Below the pieces are notes generated by a model, which was given only the letters and a program-made list of their open reading frames with translations, was not told the DNA's origin and ran no database searches. Of a DNA stretch of 64,000 bases, positions 25,149 through 33,786 are shown piece by piece. Made by a program: the position numbers and the translations under genes. This DNA is from Lachnospiraceae bacterium (GTDB lineage: Bacteria > Bacillota > Clostridia > Lachnospirales > Lachnospiraceae). The stretch covers positions 1-64,000 of the forward strand of contig SVFK01000013.1 in NCBI GenBank assembly GCA_015056915.1, read 5' to 3'. The number at the start of each line of letters is the position of its first letter. The stretch's first letter is position 1.

Positions 25149-25177
25149 TTTACTTTAGCGTGCTAATGTGGTAGAAT
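25149..25177 (+). promoter_or_regulatory. Promoter of the amino-acid ABC importer operon
   Basis: TTTACT, 17 nt and TAGAAT lie about 40 bp upstream of the binding-protein gene. Confidence 0.55.
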
Positions 25178-25216
25178 ACGAAAGATATTAAAAATTTTAT
25201 TTTTTAGGAGGACATT

Positions 25217-26005
25217 ATGAAAAAGAAAATTGCAATGCTTTTGAGTTTAACAATGGTTTTGGGTCTGGCAGTGACAGGCTGTGGAAGCAACCAAACTGAC
25301 GGTGCAGCGATGGTGTATGCTGTTGAAGCAGGCTCTGCAGGTGAAGCAGTGGCACAGGAGAAGGGATTTGAGTACAATTCTGTAGCATCTCAGGCAGATG
25401 CTTTGATGGAAGTGGCATCCGGTACTTCTGATGCAGCTATTATTGATTTGTTAATGGCAGGAGCTATGATTGGTGAGGGCACCAGCTATCCTAATCTGAC
25501 CTATACGGACAAGCTGACTACCGAGGAATATGGTGTTGGCTGTAGAAAAGGTTCTGATTTGGCATCTTACATAAATGTAGTATTTGCAGAGACCTATGCA
25601 GATGGTTCTCTGAAAGAGACTGCTACCAAGTATGGTGTGCAGGAATCTCTCGTAGAGCAGGCTGCCTGCGAATATGTTGTAGCTGCAGAAAGCGATGTGG
25701 CATATATTCAGGGTAAGGGTACTCTGATTGTAGGTATCACAGATTTTGCTCCCATGGACTACAAGGATGAAAACGGCGAATGGATTGGCTTCGATGCAGA
25801 TATGGCGCGTGTAGTAGCAAATAAGCTGGGCGTAGAAGTACAGTTTGTAGAAATCGACTGGGACAACAAGATTATGGAGTTGGATTCCAAGAATATTGAT
25901 GTTGTATGGAATGGTATGACTTTAACTGATGAAGTAAAGGCTGCTATGGAATGTACCAATGCTTACTGTAACAATGCACAGGTAGTGGTAGTACCTGCAG
26001 AATAA
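25217..26005 (+). CDS. Circularly permuted amino-acid ABC transporter substrate-binding lipoprotein
   Basis: This 262-aa protein has a signal peptide and lipobox ending at Cys22 (LAVTGC). The usual lobe 2 segment comes first (residues 33-146: YAVEAGSAGEAVAQEKGF, DALMEVASGTSDAAIID, EEYGVGCRKGSDL). A linker (147-165) follows, then the segment that normally starts the mature protein (GKGTLIVGITDFAPMDYKDE, GFDADMARVVANKLGVEV, MTLTDEV, ending QVVVVPAE). The order is therefore swapped relative to the family at the hinge. The linker contains ACEYVVAAESDVAYIQ, which looks like a leftover mature N-terminus. It is followed by matching permease and ATPase genes, so a role in polar amino-acid uptake is likely. 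Confidence 0.88.
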   Translation: MKKKIAMLLSLTMVLGLAVTGCGSNQTDGAAMVYAVEAGSAGEAVAQEKGFEYNSVASQADALMEVASGTSDAAIIDLLMAGAMIGEGTSYPNLTYTDKLTTEEYGVGCRKGSDLASYINVVFAETYADGSLKETATKYGVQESLVEQAACEYVVAAESDVAYIQGKGTLIVGITDFAPMDYKDENGEWIGFDADMARVVANKLGVEVQFVEIDWDNKIMELDSKNIDVVWNGMTLTDEVKAAMECTNAYCNNAQVVVVPAE

Positions 26006-26029
26006 AGAGGTTTTACAAGGAGACAATTT

Positions 26030-26686
26030 ATGTTTTGGACTGTAACACAATCCTTGCTTAACGGTCTTGCAACCACATTTCAAATATTTATAATGACTTT
26101 GGTGTTTGCACTGCCTCTGGGATTAATATTTGCATTTGCATCCATGAGCAAATGGAAGCCCTTGCGATTTCTGATGCAGATTATCGTGTGGGTAGTGCGC
26201 GGTACACCGCTGATGCTACAGCTGATTATTATTTTCTATGGACCGGGCTTGTGGCTGGGGCAGAATATTTGGAGTGGCGGAGAGTCGGGCAGACTGACTG
26301 CTACCGTTGTTGCATTTGCCTTTAATTATGCCTGCTACTTTTCGGTGATTTTCCGTGGCGGTATTGAAAGCGTACCGGCGGGACAGCGTGAAGCAGGAGA
26401 GGTTCTTGGTATGACACGTAGCCAGATTTTCTTTAAGGTTACGCTGTTGCAGATGATTAAGCGCGTAGTACCGCCCATGTCAAACGAAATCATTACCCTG
26501 GTAAAGGATACTTCACTGGCACGTATTATTGCAGCCTATGAGTTGACCTTTGCAGGATATTCCTTTATGAAATCAGACGGTTTAACATGGCCCTTGTTCT
26601 ACACAGGTGTGTTCTACCTGTTGTTTGTGGGCATTTTGACACTACTGTTTAATTATATCGAGCGCAAGCTGGATTATTTCAAATAA
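26030..26686 (+). CDS. Polar amino-acid ABC transporter permease (HisM family)
   Basis: This 218-aa inner-membrane permease has about five hydrophobic segments. VVRGTPLMLQLIIIFYG near residue 61 and the EAA loop (GQREAGEVLGMTRSQIFFKV, near 122) are family hallmarks. It is the middle gene of the binding-protein/permease/ATPase operon, with a 12-bp gap to the ATPase gene. Confidence 0.93.
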   Translation: MFWTVTQSLLNGLATTFQIFIMTLVFALPLGLIFAFASMSKWKPLRFLMQIIVWVVRGTPLMLQLIIIFYGPGLWLGQNIWSGGESGRLTATVVAFAFNYACYFSVIFRGGIESVPAGQREAGEVLGMTRSQIFFKVTLLQMIKRVVPPMSNEIITLVKDTSLARIIAAYELTFAGYSFMKSDGLTWPLFYTGVFYLLFVGILTLLFNYIERKLDYFK

Positions 26687-26698
26687 GGAGAGGCTGAC

Positions 26699-27484
26699 AT
26701 GGCGATTTTGGAAGTGAAAAATATTGAAAAGCATTTCGGCAGCACCAAGGTACTGGAGGATGTCAGCTTTTCTCTGGAAGAGGGTAATGCGCTGGCGATT
26801 ATTGGTTCCTCCGGCTCTGGAAAGACCACGCTGTTGCGTTGCTTGAATTTTCTCGAGATGCCGGATAAAGGTAGCATTACGGTGCGTGGAGAGACCTTGT
26901 TTGATGCTTCCGCACCTGCTGCGGAGTGGGAGAAGAATCTGCGCAAGAAACGCCTGCATTTTGGCATGGTATTTCAGTCCTTTAACCTGTTTCCTCAATA
27001 CACGGCATTGGAAAATGTAACCTTGGCAGAGAAATTGCTTGCACAGGAAAGACCTGATTTTAAACAAAACAAAAAAGAAATCTATGATGAGATTGATAAG
27101 CATGGCTTAGAGCTTCTGGCACAAATGGGATTGTCAGAGAGGACGGGACATTATCCTCACCAGCTGTCCGGTGGACAGCAACAGCGTGTGGCGATTGCCA
27201 GAGCGTTGGCATTAAAGCCTGATATACTGTGCTTTGATGAACCCACCTCAGCACTTGACCCGGAGCTTACCGGTGAAGTGCTCAAGGTAATCCGTGGGCT
27301 GGCGGAGCAGAAGACCACCATGATTATTGTTACTCATGAAATGGCCTTTGCAAGAGATGTGGCCGATCAGATTATCTTTATGGATGAGGGTGTCATTGTG
27401 GAACAGGGTGCACCGAAGGATGTTATTGATAATCCGAAGGAGGAGCGTACCAAGCAATTCCTGACCCGATATACCCAAGGGTAA
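26699..27484 (+). CDS. Polar amino-acid ABC transporter ATPase (GlnQ family)
   Basis: This 261-aa ATPase has Walker [11 protein letters not shown]-loop [11 protein letters not shown], signature LSGGQQQR, Walker [15 protein letters not shown] and H-loop THEM. A 20-residue insertion ([20 protein letters not shown]) after the Q-loop is a known variant in clostridial members. It ends just before a strong terminator. Confidence 0.93.
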   Translation: MAILEVKNIEKHFGSTKVLEDVSFSLEEGNALAIIGSSGSGKTTLLRCLNFLEMPDKGSITVRGETLFDASAPAAEWEKNLRKKRLHFGMVFQSFNLFPQYTALENVTLAEKLLAQERPDFKQNKKEIYDEIDKHGLELLAQMGLSERTGHYPHQLSGGQQQRVAIARALALKPDILCFDEPTSALDPELTGEVLKVIRGLAEQKTTMIIVTHEMAFARDVADQIIFMDEGVIVEQGAPKDVIDNPKEERTKQFLTRYTQG

Positions 27485-27517
27485 CATAGAAGAATATAAG
27501 CGAAATACAAGACTGAG

Positions 27518-27564
27518 AGCCTCTGCTCCACAAATCAATTTGTTTGTGGAACAGGGGCTTTTTG
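27518..27564 (+). terminator. Terminator after the amino-acid importer operon
   Basis: AGCC-TCTG-TCCACAAA on the left pairs with TTTGTGGA-CAGGGGCT on the right, followed by TTTTT. Confidence 0.82.
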
Positions 27565-27594
27565 AGAGATAGAGCTAAAGAATCATGCTAATAA

Positions 27595-27890
27595 CAGCTA
27601 GAAGAGTGTAAAGCGATGATTCTATCTGTTATTTTAATGGAAAGTGGAGATAAAATATCAAGTTATGTCAGCTAGTAAAGCACAAAGCAATGCATCTATC
27701 TGCTAATTCAGTGAAAAATGGAGATAAAATATCAAGTTATGTCAGCTAGAAAAGCACAAAGCAATGCATCTATCTGCTAATTCAATGGAAAATAGGACTA
27801 AATTATCAAATCGCAGCGGCTAGAAGTGCGCAAAGCAACAATTATAGCTGCTTTTTTAAAAGATGTTAACAATATTAATGTTTGAGGACA
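27595..27890. repeat. Four-unit 74-bp tandem hairpin repeat array
   Basis: Four units begin at about 27595, 27669, 27743 and 27817; the GCTAG landmark recurs at 27597, 27671, 27745 and 27819, exactly 74 bp apart. The middle two units are nearly identical and the outer two diverge. Each unit holds AAAGC in the loop of a potential stem. The stem differs between units with compensating changes (AATAACAG/CTGTTATT in the first, AGCGGCTA/TAGCTGCT in the fourth, which is followed by TTTTTT). No ORF is present. Function unknown. Confidence 0.75.
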
Positions 27891-27957
27891 TGTATATATA
27901 ATTTCTGTCATTGACATGTAGTCAAGCAATATTTAAAACAAAAAAATAATAAATATG

Positions 27958-27986
27958 TTGACAACAAGGCATGGTGGTGGTATGGT
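27958..27986 (+). promoter_or_regulatory. Promoter of the GntR-ABC exporter operon
   Basis: TTGACA, 17 nt and TATGGT lie upstream of an unusually T-poor, CAA-rich leader (27998-28070) before the GntR gene. A TTGAC/GTCAA inverted repeat sits about 45 bp upstream (27911-27925) and could be an operator. Confidence 0.55.
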
Positions 27987-28093
27987 TAATTACACAAGTA
28001 ATGAACCAACAAACCAAAGACAAGGCAACAAAGACAAGATAACCAACTAACAACCTAACTAAATAACCAAATGGGAAAGAAAGGAGTACAAGG

Positions 28094-28453
28094 ATGAATG
28101 AGATTCTGACCCAGGAAAAGTCCATATATCTGCAAATCAGTGAAATGATTGAAAATGATATACTCAGGGACATTATTCTGGAAGAGGAGCGAGTGCCCAG
28201 TACCAATGAATTAGCAAAATTATATACGATTAATCCGGCGACAGCAGCTAAAGGTATCAATATACTGGTAGATTCCGGTGTTCTGTACAAGAAGCGCGGG
28301 ATTGGTATGTTTGTATCTACAGGTGCCAAGGAGAAGATTATAAATCGCAGAAAAGAGCGGTTTTATGATAATTATATCAGGACATTGATTGTGGAAGCAG
28401 ATAGTCTGGGGATTACAAAAGAGGAACTAATTTCTATGCTTCAAAAAGCGTAA
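28094..28453 (+). CDS. GntR-family regulator, YtrA subfamily
   Basis: This 119-aa protein has a winged-helix domain (QISEMIENDILRDIILEEER, VPSTNELAKLYTINPATAAKG) and a short C-terminal helical tail, the size of YtrA-type regulators. These usually repress the ABC transporter genes downstream, as expected here. AAAGGAG lies upstream of the ATG. Confidence 0.88.
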   Translation: MNEILTQEKSIYLQISEMIENDILRDIILEEERVPSTNELAKLYTINPATAAKGINILVDSGVLYKKRGIGMFVSTGAKEKIINRRKERFYDNYIRTLIVEADSLGITKEELISMLQKA

Positions 28454-28664
28454 TTACAATTGTAATATCGGCAATAACGTTAAATAGTAAGCCTGAGTAG
28501 TAGGCGAAAGAGTAAAGCTATGCAGCAGAGTCAATCTATGAGGCGAAATGATAAGATGAAATAATAAGGCAAATTAGCAAGATGAAATAGCAAGGTCAAA
28601 ATGTAAACAAATAAAAGAGAGTTGCTTTTGAAAAAGGAGAAAGCAACTTGAGATGGAGGGTAAA

Positions 28665-29549
28665 ATGAGCGAGACAAAATTAGTTTGTAAGAATATTTGT
28701 AAAAATTATAAGGACAAAAAAGTACTTGAGGGGTTGGAATTGGAAATAGAAAAAGGGAAGATATATGGCTTGATTGGAAGAAACGGTGCCGGCAAGACCA
28801 CACTGCTTTCGATTATGTCAGGGCAGAATCCTGCCAGTGGTGGAGCAGTAACTCTGGACGGGAAGAATGTCTGGGAGAATCCGGAGGTACTTGAGAGAAT
28901 CTGTTTTTCCAGAGAGCTGAATACTATGAGTGGAAACGGAGCCAATACCATGAAGGTCAAGGAATATCTGCAGGCTGCAGCTATTTATATGCCTAATTGG
29001 GATAAAAATATGGCGGAACGCCTGATAAAGGAATTTGAATTGGATACGAAAACGAGAATACACAAGCTGTCTAAGGGTATGTTGTCTATGGTGACGATAA
29101 TCGTGGCACTGGCAAGTAAAGCAGAGTTTACTTTCTTGGATGAGCCGGTTGCAGGACTGGATGTGGTTATGCGTGAGACCTTTTACAAAATTCTTCTGGA
29201 GGAATTTGCAGAAAGCGGAAGAACCTTTATCATATCCACTCATATTATCGAAGAGGCGGCAGATGTGTTTGAGGAAGTAATCATGCTGGATAAGGGAAAG
29301 ATTATATTGAAAGAGGATACGCAGATGCTCTTGGACAGAGCATATCATGTCAGCGGCAAAGCAGAGGATGTGGATGCCGTAACCCACGGTAAAAAGACCT
29401 ATCATACGGAAAAGCTGGGAAGAAGCAAAGGTGTCACAGTGCTTTTGGTGCAGGGAGAAAGCCTCAAAGTCAATTCCGAGGTGTCTGTACAGCCTGTGAG
29501 CTTACAGCAGATATTTGTGGCAATGTGCGGCAAGGAGGCGGAGAATTGA
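28665..29549 (+). CDS. ABC exporter ATP-binding protein (YtrB-like)
   Basis: This protein has Walker A GRNGAGKTT, Walker B FTFLDEPVAGLD and H-loop STHI. The signature is the degenerate LSKGMLSM, common in this subfamily. I prefer ATG 28665 (MSETKLVCKN), behind GGAGGG; ATG 28653 in frame is possible. Its stop overlaps the next start as TGATG. It is probably the ATPase of a two-permease exporter controlled by the GntR regulator. Confidence 0.86.
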   Translation: MSETKLVCKNICKNYKDKKVLEGLELEIEKGKIYGLIGRNGAGKTTLLSIMSGQNPASGGAVTLDGKNVWENPEVLERICFSRELNTMSGNGANTMKVKEYLQAAAIYMPNWDKNMAERLIKEFELDTKTRIHKLSKGMLSMVTIIVALASKAEFTFLDEPVAGLDVVMRETFYKILLEEFAESGRTFIISTHIIEEAADVFEEVIMLDKGKIILKEDTQMLLDRAYHVSGKAEDVDAVTHGKKTYHTEKLGRSKGVTVLLVQGESLKVNSEVSVQPVSLQQIFVAMCGKEAEN

Positions 29550-30220
29550 TGAAAAGTCTTGGGCGTAATTTGAAATACTGGGTATGGAATATGGAAAAGC
29601 AGGGACTATATATGCTGTTGTGGATATTTATAATGGTAGGACTTATGACTTTTATAGAAGGTGAATACACAACAGGAGTCTTCGTCAAGACCCTGCCGCA
29701 GTACATTTTTATGATTATGTTTATATTCAATTTTACCAATTCCTTTAGTGGCGTTATAACGTATCTTCCGCTGACGGTATCTCTGGGCAGCGACAGAAAA
29801 TCAAGCTATATTGCAATGCAGATAGCACTGCATCTGGTTATGTTGGAATTTATGCTGATAGGACTCATTCCTGCAATGCAGATATGGTTTAAGGAAAGCA
29901 GTGGAGAGAAGACCCTTTTGCTGATTGCCGTATTGGCATTATCCTTCTTATTAATGGGAATCGGTTCCGTAATAAGTGCGGTTTCTCTAAGATTTGGAAA
30001 AGGAGTAGGAGTGGCATTGTACCTTGTTTCGATTTTTGCGGTAATTGCTGCGATTGCTGTCGTAGTAATATTGATTGGTAACGGAATCATCTCACGCGAC
30101 TTATCCTGGATACGGTCTGTGATAAAACCATGGTTAATAGTGGTATGTGTAGTCTTTGACGTGTGTATGATGTTATTATTATATCGCTGTGTTAGTAAAA
30201 GGGATCTGCAATTTGCATGA
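29549..30220 (+). CDS. ABC exporter membrane protein, first permease
   Basis: This 223-aa protein has about six hydrophobic segments. It contains a short GSDRKSSYIAMQ motif between helices, as in ABC-2-like permeases of GntR-linked exporters. The start at 29549 overlaps the ATPase stop; the longer frame at 29525 lies inside the ATPase gene. No catalytic motif is expected. Confidence 0.72.
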   Translation: MKSLGRNLKYWVWNMEKQGLYMLLWIFIMVGLMTFIEGEYTTGVFVKTLPQYIFMIMFIFNFTNSFSGVITYLPLTVSLGSDRKSSYIAMQIALHLVMLEFMLIGLIPAMQIWFKESSGEKTLLLIAVLALSFLLMGIGSVISAVSLRFGKGVGVALYLVSIFAVIAAIAVVVILIGNGIISRDLSWIRSVIKPWLIVVCVVFDVCMMLLLYRCVSKRDLQFA

Positions 30221-30236
30221 TGGGAGGAGAAGAAGA

Positions 30237-30971
30237 GTGACAAGGTGTATTCGTACAATAAAACAGATATTTTTATCAGGCTGGACTGATATTATGACTT
30301 TTTCTATTGTGGCTGTAATCAGCGGTTTGGTCGGAATCATTATAACCTTGTGTATTTTAAGGTTTAATCAAGCTGCCGAAAGCTATGTGCAGATAGGTGC
30401 TTTACTGGCCATGTTGTTAGGACTTGCGATTTTTATTTTTGGAGAAATTTTTTCCCTGGCAAATGAGTTTAATCTTGCTGTATCCATGGGAATATGCCGT
30501 AAATATTTTCTGCCGGCAAAGTATCTGATGTTTTCAATCAATATTGTAGCAACACTAATTATTGCAATGATACTCGGTGAAATAGAAAAACGGTTGTATC
30601 CGGCAATATACCCTGACCTTGTATGTGCATTGAATGTCAATGATTTCCTGTTGCATCCAATTGCATTTGGTGGAATCATCTTTGGCGGTGCGATGCTGAT
30701 ATTAGTGTTTGGGGCATTAGTATTAAGATTTTCGACCAAAGTATTTTGGGTAATTTGGGCTCTTTGGATGATCTCAACTATGAGTTTTTCCAAGATTGCC
30801 TCAGCTATCAACCACGCAGAAGGTGGATTTTGGAAAGAATTGGGAGACGGCATACTTCAGCTGTTACAAAATATGTCCGCAGGACAAATTGGTCTTATTG
30901 TCTTGGGATTGACAGCACTGGGGTATGGAATTGCATATGCATTACTGCGAAAACAACGAGTAACGTTATAG
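30237..30971 (+). CDS. ABC exporter membrane protein, second permease
   Basis: This 244-aa hydrophobic protein has about six helices and contains FNLAVSMGICRKYFLPAKYL, similar in layout to the first permease. I choose GTG 30237 because GGGAGGAG lies about 9 nt upstream; the earlier in-frame ATG (30189) lies within the previous gene. It completes the GntR-ATPase-permease-permease cluster. Confidence 0.7.
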   Translation: MTRCIRTIKQIFLSGWTDIMTFSIVAVISGLVGIIITLCILRFNQAAESYVQIGALLAMLLGLAIFIFGEIFSLANEFNLAVSMGICRKYFLPAKYLMFSINIVATLIIAMILGEIEKRLYPAIYPDLVCALNVNDFLLHPIAFGGIIFGGAMLILVFGALVLRFSTKVFWVIWALWMISTMSFSKIASAINHAEGGFWKELGDGILQLLQNMSAGQIGLIVLGLTALGYGIAYALLRKQRVTL

Positions 30972-31047
30972 AAACTTTTAAAATCTATCTGAAAATGATA
31001 TATTTTAAGCAGAAGTGATATTGTAAATAGACAAAAGGGAGTTGTAG

Positions 31048-33426
31048 ATGGATATCAATCAGATTTTGCAACAAATAGATGCATATTATCAGGAGAACCG
31101 CGGACCGGAGGCAGAGGCTTTGATGCTTGCAAGTATTGAAAAGGCTATGGCAGAGCAGAACGAGGGTGCATTGCTACAGCTGTTGAATGAACTGCTTGGA
31201 TATTATCGGGAGACCAGTCAGGTGGAGCATTCTTATGCCATTGCCAAGCAGGCCATTGAGCTGGCAGAGCGGATGGGACTGCAGGATAGTCTGCATTATG
31301 CCACCACTTTACTGAATGTGGCGAATGCTTACCGCGCAGGGGGAAAGCTGGAGGAATCCCTGCACTGTTATAACAAAGTGCGGTCAATTTATAATGCGAG
31401 ATTGGATGCCAATAATCTGTTGGTAGCCAGTCTGGAAAACAATATCAGTCTGCTGTATCAGGAGATGGGTGAGTATACCAAAGCGAAGAAAAGCTTGTTG
31501 GCGGCGCTGGCTATTGTCAAGGCAAAGCAGGCAGATTTTGAGGTGGCAGTGACCTATGCCAATCTGGCAAGTACCTGTCAGCTGCTGCATGAGCCGGAGG
31601 AGGCATATTCTTATGCCAATCTGGCGATAGCAGGCTTTGAGGCTTTGGGAGTGGCAGATTTTCATTATGGCGCGGCATTGTCAGCATTAGGTAATTATTA
31701 TTACGGAAAATATGAATATGGGACAGCCAAGGATTATTTTGCAAAGGCCAGAAATATTATGGAGCAAAGTCTGGGTAAAAATGAGTATTATTACCGCCTG
31801 ACCCAAAATATAGAAGGATGCGACAAAGCAGAAAAAGAGAAGCCGAAACATAAAATGGGTTTGGAGTTGTGCCGGGAGTATTACGAAGCCTGCGTTAAAC
31901 CGATGATTGCAGGACAATTCCCGGAATATGAGGATCGGATTGCAGTCGGATTGGTGGGCGAGGGCTCAGACTGTTTTGGATGGGATGATGAGCTGTCAAG
32001 GGACCATGACTGGGGACCGGATGTATGCCTGTGGGTAACGGAGGATACGTATGCGGAAATAGGTGATGCACTGCAAGAGGCTTATGCGCAGCTTCCCAAA
32101 GAATTTCAGGGATATCAACGTTTGACGAGTGTGCAGGGAAGGGATAGAAGAGGGGTTATGACCATCACTTCTTTTTATGAAAGAATGCTCCGGGCGGGTA
32201 CTTGGGAAGCAATAGACTGGCGTCAGGTAGAGGACGCATCCCTTGCAGCAGCTGTAAACGGTGAGGTGTTCCGGGATGATGAGGGCATATTTACCGATTT
32301 TCGAAAGAAACTGCAAAAAGGCTATCCGGACAGAATGTTATACCTGAAGTTAGCGGAAAGCGCTGCACGCTTTGCCCAGACCGGTCAGTATAATTACGGA
32401 CGTATGAAACAGCGTGGCGATGCTTTGACGGCTCAAATAATGCTGTCAGATGCCGCCAGAGAAGCTATGAAATTGAAGCACTATCTGGAAGGCAAGTATC
32501 CGCCCCATGATAAATGGCTGCGCAAAAATATGGAAAGGCTGCCGGGTGGAAGTGAGTTGAGCGAATTGCTGGGTAGGCTGTGTGAACGAATTGCCAGTGT
32601 GCGAAATGACAGCGTGCAAATTGGTGGCGCGCAAAGTGATAATGTGCCAAGGGGCAGCACGCGATTTGCGGCACCATCAGAAATAGAAATCATAGAGCAG
32701 GTTGCCTTGCTATTGGCAAAGGAGATGTACGAAAAGAATTATATTAGCGATGTGGATTCCTACCTTGATGCACATACAGAGGAGCTTCTTAAAAAGGCAG
32801 CATGGACGGCCTTTTCGGATGAAGAACTGGTAGAGATGATTGCCAAGCTGGAATTTGAGGCATTTGATAAGGTGCAGAATGTGGGCGGGCGCGCAGATTG
32901 CCAGAATGATTGGGCAACCTTTTCCATTATGCGGAAGAGCCAGTATCTGACATGGACTCATACCATGCTGTTGCAGTATTATTATGATTTTGAACGGGAA
33001 TATCAGCGAGGTCATAATCTGATAGAGGAAAAATACGGACGAATGATGGAGAGCACTGCGCCGGCAGAATATGAACAGATAAAGGACTTCTTTCCGGCAA
33101 TTTCCCCTGAGAAGAAGGCTATTATAGAAGAAATTGTAAGGATTCAGGTTGGTTGGATGGAGGAATTTGCAGCCGAGTATCCGCATCTGGCATATCAGGC
33201 CAGAAGTATTCACAGCGGGGAGGACCATTTATTCAATACCTCCTATGAAACCTATCTCCGTGGAGAAGTCAGCACTTATTCAGACAAGATGCTGGAGCTT
33301 TACGGTAGGTATGTGGTGATGTATGCGAATCAGAGCAAAAATTTGACATATGATATCATGACTAACAGTGTGCATCTTTATGGCTATCCGAGCCTTGAGG
33401 AGGCCGAGAGATTCTTAAGCCTATAA
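31048..33426 (+). CDS. TPR-DUF4037-DUF4125 fusion protein (nucleotidyltransferase-like)
   Basis: This 792-aa cytosolic protein begins with six or so TPR-like helical repeats (residues 5-250, for example ATTLLNVANAYRAGGKLEES). A nucleotidyltransferase-like DUF4037 domain follows (about 280-480) with GLVGEGSDCFGWDDELSRDH and a DWGPD block; Ser307, Asp319 and Asp321 resemble the GS...DxD metal site. The C-terminal DUF4125 region (about 600-790) has FDKVQNVGGRADCQNDWATF and SIMRKSQYLTW. The reaction and partner are unknown. It has GGGAG before the ATG. A small conserved-looking gene follows. Confidence 0.8.
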   Translation: MDINQILQQIDAYYQENRGPEAEALMLASIEKAMAEQNEGALLQLLNELLGYYRETSQVEHSYAIAKQAIELAERMGLQDSLHYATTLLNVANAYRAGGKLEESLHCYNKVRSIYNARLDANNLLVASLENNISLLYQEMGEYTKAKKSLLAALAIVKAKQADFEVAVTYANLASTCQLLHEPEEAYSYANLAIAGFEALGVADFHYGAALSALGNYYYGKYEYGTAKDYFAKARNIMEQSLGKNEYYYRLTQNIEGCDKAEKEKPKHKMGLELCREYYEACVKPMIAGQFPEYEDRIAVGLVGEGSDCFGWDDELSRDHDWGPDVCLWVTEDTYAEIGDALQEAYAQLPKEFQGYQRLTSVQGRDRRGVMTITSFYERMLRAGTWEAIDWRQVEDASLAAAVNGEVFRDDEGIFTDFRKKLQKGYPDRMLYLKLAESAARFAQTGQYNYGRMKQRGDALTAQIMLSDAAREAMKLKHYLEGKYPPHDKWLRKNMERLPGGSELSELLGRLCERIASVRNDSVQIGGAQSDNVPRGSTRFAAPSEIEIIEQVALLLAKEMYEKNYISDVDSYLDAHTEELLKKAAWTAFSDEELVEMIAKLEFEAFDKVQNVGGRADCQNDWATFSIMRKSQYLTWTHTMLLQYYYDFEREYQRGHNLIEEKYGRMMESTAPAEYEQIKDFFPAISPEKKAIIEEIVRIQVGWMEEFAAEYPHLAYQARSIHSGEDHLFNTSYETYLRGEVSTYSDKMLELYGRYVVMYANQSKNLTYDIMTNSVHLYGYPSLEEAERFLSL

Positions 33427-33524
33427 AAATGCATAATTTATTCCATAGTGCAAAAAATAGCAATGACACAAACAACTATTTTGCATATTCCCTTTTATGC
33501 AAATAATGAAAAGGAGACTGTACT

Positions 33525-33782
33525 ATGGAGGCAAACGGATTACCGGTGGAAGGATATCCACTGACACAATTACCCTTAGGCTTTGGCATGGCATTGGCAA
33601 TGAACGAGGGAGCCATGCGTGGCTATGCCAGCCTTACAGAGACGGAGCGGGAGCACCTTATTATGCGCTGTAAGGATGCGCGTTCCAAGGAAGAAATGCA
33701 AAAAATCGTAGATTCACTGGTTCCAGACGAAACAGTAACCAGCATTGAAACACAACAAAAAGAGGCGGAAGGACTGTTTTGA
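33525..33782 (+). CDS. Small protein of unknown function
   Basis: This 85-aa protein begins MEANGLPVEGYPLTQLPLGF and has a charged second half (TETEREHLIMRCKDARSKEE). AAAGGAG precedes the ATG. No transmembrane segment or known domain is seen. An inverted repeat (TATTTTGCATA/TATGCAAATA) lies in the 98-bp gap after the TPR-DUF4037 gene, so it may be transcribed separately. It ends 4 bp from the convergent SDR gene. Confidence 0.65.
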   Translation: MEANGLPVEGYPLTQLPLGFGMALAMNEGAMRGYASLTETEREHLIMRCKDARSKEEMQKIVDSLVPDETVTSIETQQKEAEGLF

Positions 33783-33786
33783 CGTT

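Noticed and set aside
27595..27890. CRISPR array
   Set aside because: The whole 74-bp unit repeats; there are no short repeats with unique spacers and no cas genes.
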